Part shown: positions 59,369-64,000 of the stretch, in pieces
How positions within the stretch are numbered: the stretch's first letter is position 1
Layout of the letters: each line of letters opens with the position of its first letter
Assembly: GCA_016946835.1 (NCBI GenBank)
Contig: JACVTC010000106.1
Span: forward strand, 378,501 to 442,500
Reading direction: 5' to 3'
Length of the DNA: 64,000 nt
Origin: Neocallimastix lanati (nom. inval.)
Taxonomy: Eukaryota > Neocallimastigomycota > Neocallimastigomycetes > Neocallimastigales > Neocallimastigaceae
Made by a program: the position numbers and the translations under genes
Notes under the pieces: model-generated
What the model saw: the letters and a program-made list of their open reading frames with translations, nothing else
What the model was told of the DNA's origin: nothing
The model's database searches: none

Positions 59369-62095
59369 GAATAAACTTATAATTAAATTATTAATGGTTT
59401 AATTATTATAAATATATTTATATATTTTTTATATGTTTTATAATTTTTTTATTTTTTGGTATTAATTTTTAGTTTTAATTAGATTTTTTGTTAAAAGCAA
59501 AACTTTAAAAAATTGAAATTGAAATTGAAATATAAATATTTTTTATTTTGGTATTTTTTTTGTTTATATTATTAATCATTTAGATAAAATTAGGTCAAAT
59601 AAACTTTAACAATAATTAAATGTTAAAAGGATGTCAAAATAAATTTAATTTTTGTTAATTAAATTTATCTTATTATTATTATTTTTTTTATTGTTATATT
59701 ATTATTAAATGAATAATTGACTTTATCTCATTATTACAAAAAAAGAAAAAATTTAACTATTATTAATGAAATTGAAAATCCAAGTTATATTATAAATAAA
59801 AATTTTTTGAGTAAATTAATTATGTTAGTAACATTTAATAATAATTTAAAAGAAAGAAATAAAGAAATAAAATAATTAATTAATATAAATAAATAAATAA
59901 TTAATTAATTAATAAAAAAAAAAAAAAAAAAAGGCAAATTTATTATAATTAATTAAATCAATATATATAAAAAAATATATAATCTATATAATAAATTTAA
60001 TAATAAATAATAATACAATATATATAATAAATTTAATATTAAATAATTACAAAGATTTATCTATTGATAAATATTTATATTCATTTCTTAGAGAGAGTAT
60101 GGTAATTATACTAAATAGGAAAGTGTTAATAGCAACATAAATATATTTTTAAATTTCTTATATATTATAATATAAAAATATATCACTTAATGTCTTTTAC
60201 TTTATATACAGATTTTAAAGAAATACAAAAAGTACCGTCCCAAGTTATATACCTATACAGTGGCTAGAGATATAATGTGAATCTGGATATAAACATAAAA
60301 TATCTTTAAAAAAACAATTTTAAAAGACTAATAAATAATAAATAAATTAAAAATAAATAAATAATTAATAAATAAATAAATAAATTTGAAAATTAAATAA
60401 ATAAATAAATAATAAATAAATAAATAAATTTGAAAATTAAATAAATAAATAATTAATAAATAAATAAGTAAATAATAAATAAATTAATAAATAAATAAAT
60501 TAAAGAAGAGTATAATATAAATCAAAGGGTTGAAAAAGGTTTTTAAGTGTATAATTGTGGAATATATATTATTTTATTATTACCGCTTTAAATTATTTTT
60601 TTTTAAATATATATATATATATATATATATTTAGTTTTTTTTTTTTTTATATTATTACAATGCTTCATTAAAACAAAATTAAATATAAAATATATAAAAT
60701 ATATATATAAATTTTCATTATTATGAAAAGGAAGTAAATTTTAAAATTTCTATATTGAAAAAGAAAAAACTTTTTCATTTAATTTTAATATATATTGGAT
60801 AATATATTATTCTGAAGAAATACTTTTTATTAATTACTCACTTTATTAAACTGTCTATATTTTTTAAGCATCAATATAATTCAAAAAATAATAAATTCAA
60901 TCAATAAATTATAAATAATAAATAATAAATAAATAATATATATAATAAATAATAAATAGTACATATTAGTACAGAAGTGAAAAATAATAATAAATATAAA
61001 CTAATATTTACTGAAGAAAAATAATTATTTATTAATTTTTTATTCTTTTGGGATAATAAAATATTTAAAATATAAATATATTAAAATTTAATAATATTCT
61101 TTTTATAATATATTACTGTATACACTAATATATGTCATATTTAAATTCAAGAGTATCTGAATATATATTACACAAATTAATATATGTAACGTATATTTTA
61201 AAATATTCAAATTTAATCAATTTAAATAGGCTTTTATAATTAAAATTAGATAATAAAATAGTTTTTATTAATTATTAAAAAAAAATTTTTTTTATATAGA
61301 ATACTTTAATAATAGATTATAATATATTATATATAATATATAATATATAATAAAAATATTTATGATTTATAATAAATGTATTATAAAAAATAAAATATAT
61401 AATAAAATTGTATATTATATAATCAATTATAAATATAAATAAGAATAATGTAATATAATATAATATATGATTAAATATAATAAGATATGTGTAGTAAAAA
61501 AAAAAATAAAATAAAAAAAATTAATAAATTTATTTATTTATTTATTTATTTTTTTCTAATTTTTATTATTCATATCTTAGCTAATTATATGGATAATAAA
61601 ATATTGAATTAAATTTAAATTGTTTTAATTTAAATGGATTATATTATTTTATATGAAGTAATTTATGATGACAATATATTATATCATATATTCATGATAT
61701 TAAATGTTTAAAAAAATGTATATAAAATAAATAACAAATGTAATAATTCTTTATTTTTTTTTTTTAATTTTTTTTTATTTTATTTTCATTTTATTTCTTA
61801 CTTCTTCAAAAAATTCATTTTTAACTCTTTTGTTAATTAATTGCAATAATTAACATTTTTTTATGTACAATAGTAAATTTATGTAATTTATGATTACATT
61901 TAAAAAAATAAAAATAAAAATAATAAAAGCCAAGAAAAGATAGAAATAATAATAGGAATATAATCATTTATTGTTAGATGTATCAATAATATTACATATA
62001 ATTATATAAATTTTAATTATAAATTAAGACCAATTAATATTTTTTTTATCATATCACTATCTTTTTATTTATATTTTCTGTAAAAAGGGAAAGAA

Positions 62096-62138
<43 letters not shown>

Positions 62139-62515
62139 AGAGATTTTTATATTTATATCTTTATTATTTTAATCATTTTAATCATAAATATTTGTGGTTT
62201 ATATTTAATAGAAATAATTTTTTAAAACACAAAAAATTTTATAGTTATATATCTCACTTTACAAGTAAACTTTTTTTTTAAAAAAAAAAACAAAAATAAA
62301 TAATTAAACTTTATTATAATATTTAAATATACCATAATTATTAAAGATTTTATTAAATTAAAAAAAGGTATATATTATTCTAAAATATTTTAATTAAAAT
62401 AATAAAATAATATTAATATAAATAATAATAAATATATTAGAAGAATAAATTATTGAAATCAAATAACTTAATTAATATGTATATATAATATCAATAATAA
62501 CTTTTTGAAAGGAAA
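56911..62515. other. Large gene-free AT-rich block upstream of paralogue 2
   Basis: No coding signal is seen on either strand. It contains (ATTATTT)n at 57230-57380, a 36-bp-type duplication of AAATAAATTTGAAAATTAAA at 60375-60450, and many homopolymers (for example A at 62099-62135). One GC-richer spot (60225-60290, with AGTGGCTAGAGATATAATG) is unexplained. Confidence 0.7.
57230..57380. repeat. Heptanucleotide (ATTATTT)n array
   Basis: About twenty near-perfect units with occasional substitutions. Confidence 0.93.
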
Positions 62516-64000
62516 ATGAAAATATTATTTTTTACCATATTTGTTATTATTCAAGCTTTCCTAGCTAAAGCTTTAGATACTGATCTTCAATTCAAATGTA
62601 ATTATAGATTATATTATTATTGAAAATATTGATAAAATATTAAGTAATTATAAATCACTAAGCTTTTATTAATTTATTATTATTATTATTTTATTATTAT
62701 TATTTTTTTTTATTATTATTTTTTATTACTAATATATTAATAATTAATAGATGCTAATACTATTATTTATGAACAACCAGAAGAAAATGGAGAAATTCAA
62801 ATTTTAAAATATAAATTAGAAAATGTTTACTATATTGTATATGATGAAAAATTCTCAAATTCATCTATTTATAAACTTGGTTTAGATATGTACAAGCAAA
62901 AGTACTGTGTTGATGGAAATACTTGTCGTTTGTTTGCTAAACCATTAAAAAATACTGCTGTTGACGATGGTCAATTAATTAGATTATTTGAAGTAAATAA
63001 ATATAAAATTATTATTATTATTATTATTAATTTATTAAAAGTAGTATATTTATGCAATTTAAAATGTGCAATTTTATAATAAAAATTTTTAATTACAATT
63101 TAAAATATTAACAATTATAAAAATTAATATTATATAATAATTTACAAATGTATATTATATTTATTGATATATTAATTAAATATTAATATTATATAATTAA
63201 ATATAGTATTTTGGATCTAATATTATTGAATATTTAACTTCAAATGTTGGTCATATTACTAGTGGTTGTGCTCTCAAAAATTCAAAGTACCTTGATACCG
63301 TTAGTACTCCAGAATCTATTTACATTGATGGTTTATTCTATACAGATATGAACTCAAAAATGGCAGAAAACTACAAAGAACAATCCATATTCTTTAATGG
63401 TTTTAATGAAGAAACTCCATTAGCTGTATGTTTAATTTATATAATAATATATATATATATTTGTAATAGTTATAATATTAAATGTTAATATCATTATTAT
63501 AAAATTCTTGAAATAATTTCATATTAATATATTTTATTTTTTTTTTTTCTTTATAATTTATTATTTCTTATCTTTTAATCCATTTTTTTTTTATAAAAAA
63601 ATATATTTTTTATATATTTATCTTTTAATTCCCATATAAAAATAGAAATTTGAATGGATTAAATTTATTTCAGTTTTTTATGGTAAAGAAAAGGAAGCCT
63701 CTGATATTTTTGAAGCTGTTGCTTTCCAATACATTTGTAATAAGAATTTAGTTTTGAATAATAATCTTTTTGCTCGTCTTCGTGTTGCCTGGCTCACAAG
63801 TCAAGCTCCAAATAATGAAAAATGGGTTACTGATGATTATGAATATGTTAAAAATTTATTAGCTGATATTGGTAAATATTATTATTATTATTATTATTAA
63901 AATAAAAAATATTAATATTAACAACAAAAAGAATAAAAAATAAAAAATAAAAATAAAAATAAAAGTAAAAAATAAAAATAGAAATAAAAATATAAATATA
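62516..64000 (+). CDS. Paralogue 2 of the membrane-anchored, binding-protein-like family (3' partial)
   Basis: Exons 62516-62597, 62751-62992, 63207-63425 and 63646-63871 are in the window; the gene continues beyond its end. The signal peptide is KILFFTIFVIIQAFLAKA. It aligns with paralogue 1 along its length: DLQFKCYANT at the mature end, FAKPLKNT, YIDGLFYTD, EETPLA, EWIKFISVFYGKEKEA and LRVAWLTS. All four intron positions and phases (1, 0, 0, 1) equal those of paralogue 1, so the pair arose by gene duplication. Function is unknown; the same tentative binding-protein-like fold applies. Confidence 0.85.

Overview
The window looks like nuclear DNA of a very AT-rich, intron-dense eukaryote, most probably an anaerobic gut fungus (Neocallimastigomycota). 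The intergenic DNA is almost pure A/T with long homopolymers and (TAA)n arrays. Coding exons stand out as GC-richer islands. Genes carry many short introns. The proteins are fungal in type, the expansin-like protein fits a lignocellulose-degrading fungus, and the decayed MULE transposases resemble those I associate with this phylum. The assignment is inference; no marker gene proves it.

Layout: 1-3167 (+) 3' part of RIC8/synembryn, with one intron that has the hallmarks of a minor-spliceosome AT-AC intron; 5573-10128 (-) eIF4G; 12806-15694 (+) an acidic TPR-like protein (candidate Ett1/Nro1); 17367-21545 a graveyard of LTR retrotransposons (a Ty1/copia fragment with an internal inversion ending exactly at its LTR terminus, a gag-like remnant, a Ty3/gypsy scrap); 25076-27043 (+) a membrane-anchored expansin-like protein; 30702-33967 (-) cytosolic-type threonyl-tRNA synthetase; 36060-37140 (-) a decayed MULE transposase; 37522-37880 an unexplained GC-rich island with RNA-like hairpins; 38938-43770 (+) Miro/Gem1 GTPase in 17 exons; 44571-46973 (-) DEAD-box helicase Dbp3; 49567-49957 a TA-flanked MITE; 51401-54439 and 62516-end (+) two paralogous secreted or membrane-anchored proteins, possibly related to periplasmic-binding proteins; 56400-56910 (-) a second MULE remnant.

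Most genes are unrelated housekeeping functions: G-protein signalling, translation initiation, tRNA charging, ribosome biogenesis and organelle dynamics. Nothing suggests a cluster acting together except the two tandem paralogues at the right end. Exon boundaries were derived by hand from splice signals, reading frame and family conservation; for every multi-exon model the joined exons keep an open frame and the lengths are consistent.
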